DNA from: Knoellia subterranea KCTC 19937
GTDB taxonomy: Bacteria; Actinomycetota; Actinomycetes; Actinomycetales; Dermatophilaceae
DNA: 64,000 nucleotides
Direction: 5' to 3'
NCBI RefSeq assembly: GCF_000768685.1
Contig: NZ_AVPK01000003.1
Coordinates: 248,001 to 312,000 of the forward strand
Shown: one piece after another, positions 62,863 to 64,000 of the stretch
How positions within the stretch are numbered: position 1 is the stretch's first letter
Layout of the letters: each line of letters begins with the position of its first letter
Made by a program: the position numbers and the translations under genes
Notes under the pieces: generated by a model
What the model was told of the DNA's origin: nothing
Database searches by the model: none
What the model saw: the letters and a program-made list of their open reading frames with translations, nothing else

Positions 62863-64000
62863 ATGACACAGACGTCCCCTGAGCTGCACGTGCCGACGAA
62901 CCCGGTCCGCATCGTCACCGCATCGAGCCTGTTCGACGGCCACGACGCGTCGATCAACATCATGCGGCGGATCATGCAGAGCCAGGGCGCCGAGGTCATC
63001 CACCTCGGCCACAACCGCTCCGTGCAGGAGGTCGTCGACGCGGCGATCGAGGAGGACGTCCAGGGCGTCGCCGTCAGCTCCTATCAGGGCGGCCACGTCG
63101 AGTACTTCGAGTACCTCGTCCAGCTCCTCCGCGAGGCCGGCGCCGGCCACGTCAAGGTCGTCGGCGGTGGCGGCGGCGTCATCGTCGCCGACGAGATCGC
63201 CCGACTTCGCGAGGCGGGCGTGACGATCTTCAGCCCCGAGGACGGCCAGCGCCTCGGCCTCGTCGGCATGATCAACACCGTCATCGAGGACTGCGACACC
63301 GACCTGTATGCCGTCCGCTCGGCTTCCGTCGCCGGCGTCCTGTCGGGCGACCGGGCCGCCGTCGCCCGCGCCATCACCGGCGCCGAGACGCACAAGCTCA
63401 GCGACGACGACCGCGCCGAGCTCGCGCGCGCCGCAGAGGCAAGGCACGTCCCCGTCCTCGGCATCACCGGCACCGGTGGCTCGGGCAAGTCGAGCCTCAC
63501 CGACGAGCTCGTCCGCCGCCTGCGCGTCGACCAGCAGGACAAGCTCCGCGTGGCGGTCGTCGCCGTCGACCCCACCCGCCGCAAGGGCGGCGGCGCATTG
63601 CTCGGGGACCGCATCCGGATGAACTCGCTCGACGGCGACCGCATCTTCTTCCGCTCCCTCGCGACCCGCGGCGGCCGCGAGGTGCCCGAAGCGCTCGAGG
63701 ACGTCATCACGATCCTCAAGGCGGCGGCATACGACCTCATCGTCATCGAGACGCCCGGCATCGGTCAGGGCGACGCGGCGATCGTGCCGTTCGCCGACGT
63801 GTCGATGTATGTCATGACGCCCGAGTTCGGCGCGCAGAGCCAGCTCGAGAAGATCGACATGCTCGACTTCGCCGACCTCGTCGCCATCAACAAGTTCGAG
63901 CGGCGCGGCGCCATGGACGCGCTGCGCGACGTCGGCCGCCAGCTCGTCCGCAACCGCAACGCCTTCGGCAAGAAGCCCGAGGACATGCCGGTCTTCGGCA
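62863..64000 (+). CDS. icmF: fused isobutyryl-CoA mutase IcmF (5' part)
   Basis: The first 379 codons; the gene runs off the window. Residues about 14-140 are the B12-binding domain (SLFDGHDASINIMRRIMQ, SSYQGGHVEYFEYL, VVGGGGGVI). From about 200 comes a MeaI/ArgK-type GTPase chaperone domain (GITGTGGSGKSSLTDELVRR P-loop, AVDPTRRKGGGALLGDRIRMN, VIETPGIGQGD, NKFERRG as NKxD-like). The order B12-GTPase-mutase is that of IcmF, which interconverts isobutyryl-CoA and n-butyryl-CoA. The catalytic barrel is beyond the edge. Confidence 0.93.
   Translation, partial: MTQTSPELHVPTNPVRIVTASSLFDGHDASINIMRRIMQSQGAEVIHLGHNRSVQEVVDAAIEEDVQGVAVSSYQGGHVEYFEYLVQLLREAGAGHVKVVGGGGGVIVADEIARLREAGVTIFSPEDGQRLGLVGMINTVIEDCDTDLYAVRSASVAGVLSGDRAAVARAITGAETHKLSDDDRAELARAAEARHVPVLGITGTGGSGKSSLTDELVRRLRVDQQDKLRVAVVAVDPTRRKGGGALLGDRIRMNSLDGDRIFFRSLATRGGREVPEALEDVITILKAAAYDLIVIETPGIGQGDAAIVPFADVSMYVMTPEFGAQSQLEKIDMLDFADLVAINKFERRGAMDALRDVGRQLVRNRNAFGKKPEDMPVFG

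Overview
The window is high-GC DNA (by eye about 70% G+C) with ATG, GTG and TTG starts, many 1- to 4-base gene overlaps and strong GC-ending codon bias. The gene content (two nuo clusters, polyprenyl diphosphate synthase after nuoN, korAB, a Pls/PosA-type adenylating enzyme, a form II coxSLM cluster, fused IcmF) points to a Gram-positive actinobacterium. Micrococcales, something like Intrasporangiaceae, is my best guess; no rRNA or marker here proves it.

Layout. 1-4170: 3' end of the main complex I operon (nuoL end, nuoM, nuoN) and a polyprenyl diphosphate synthase, probably for the menaquinone tail. 4175-11318: racemase-family protein, a proteobacterial-looking ilvA, an MFS transporter divergent from a GlxA/AraC-type regulator, then a PLP deaminase/aldolase-like gene and a sugar-lactone oxidase. 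11321-12513: an AbiEi-like/DUF559 gene framed by 73-bp inverted repeats. 12519-16487: rarD, korB and korA on the minus strand. 16708-17096: a broken lipoprotein gene. 17107-33110: a second nuo set (A, B, C, H, I, J, K, L, M, N; no D, E, F, G), interrupted by a Pls/PosA protein and M1 peptidase (between A and B) and by a DUF2568-like membrane protein and SGNH hydrolase (between B and C). 33110-40339: GNAT, HtpX, a PIN/AbrB toxin-antitoxin pair, FMN reductase, PepN, a second SGNH hydrolase, YajQ. 40434-44830: tRNA-Tyr, Fic protein, alcohol dehydrogenase, choice-of-anchor I protein. 44858-53338: a complete form II CO-dehydrogenase-like operon with its maturation genes. 53377-58094: small membrane protein divergent from a second GlxA-like regulator, then a response regulator and a kinase fused to a membrane domain. 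58253-64000: pterin dehydratase/VOC fusion, secreted tripeptidyl aminopeptidase, aroQ, a kinase-like protein, two tandem membrane microproteins and the 5' part of icmF.

How it works together. Much of the window concerns respiration: two proton-pumping complex I modules, a quinone-tail enzyme, a 2-oxoacid:ferredoxin oxidoreductase and a molybdenum hydroxylase. The second nuo set has the membrane arm and the N2 and 2x[4Fe-4S] subunits but neither the NADH module nor NuoD, so it must borrow or replace an input module.

The strongest unexplained signals are at DNA level: (i) an 8-mer, GTATGCCG/CGGCATAC, about once per kb on both strands in all reading contexts, at a density like DNA-uptake signals; (ii) a family of long perfect hairpins in intergenic gaps, one of them inside nuoJ; (iii) the inverted-repeat-framed nuclease gene. 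Several genes also have a TAGRNT-type -10 element 6-8 nt before the start codon, suggesting leaderless mRNAs.
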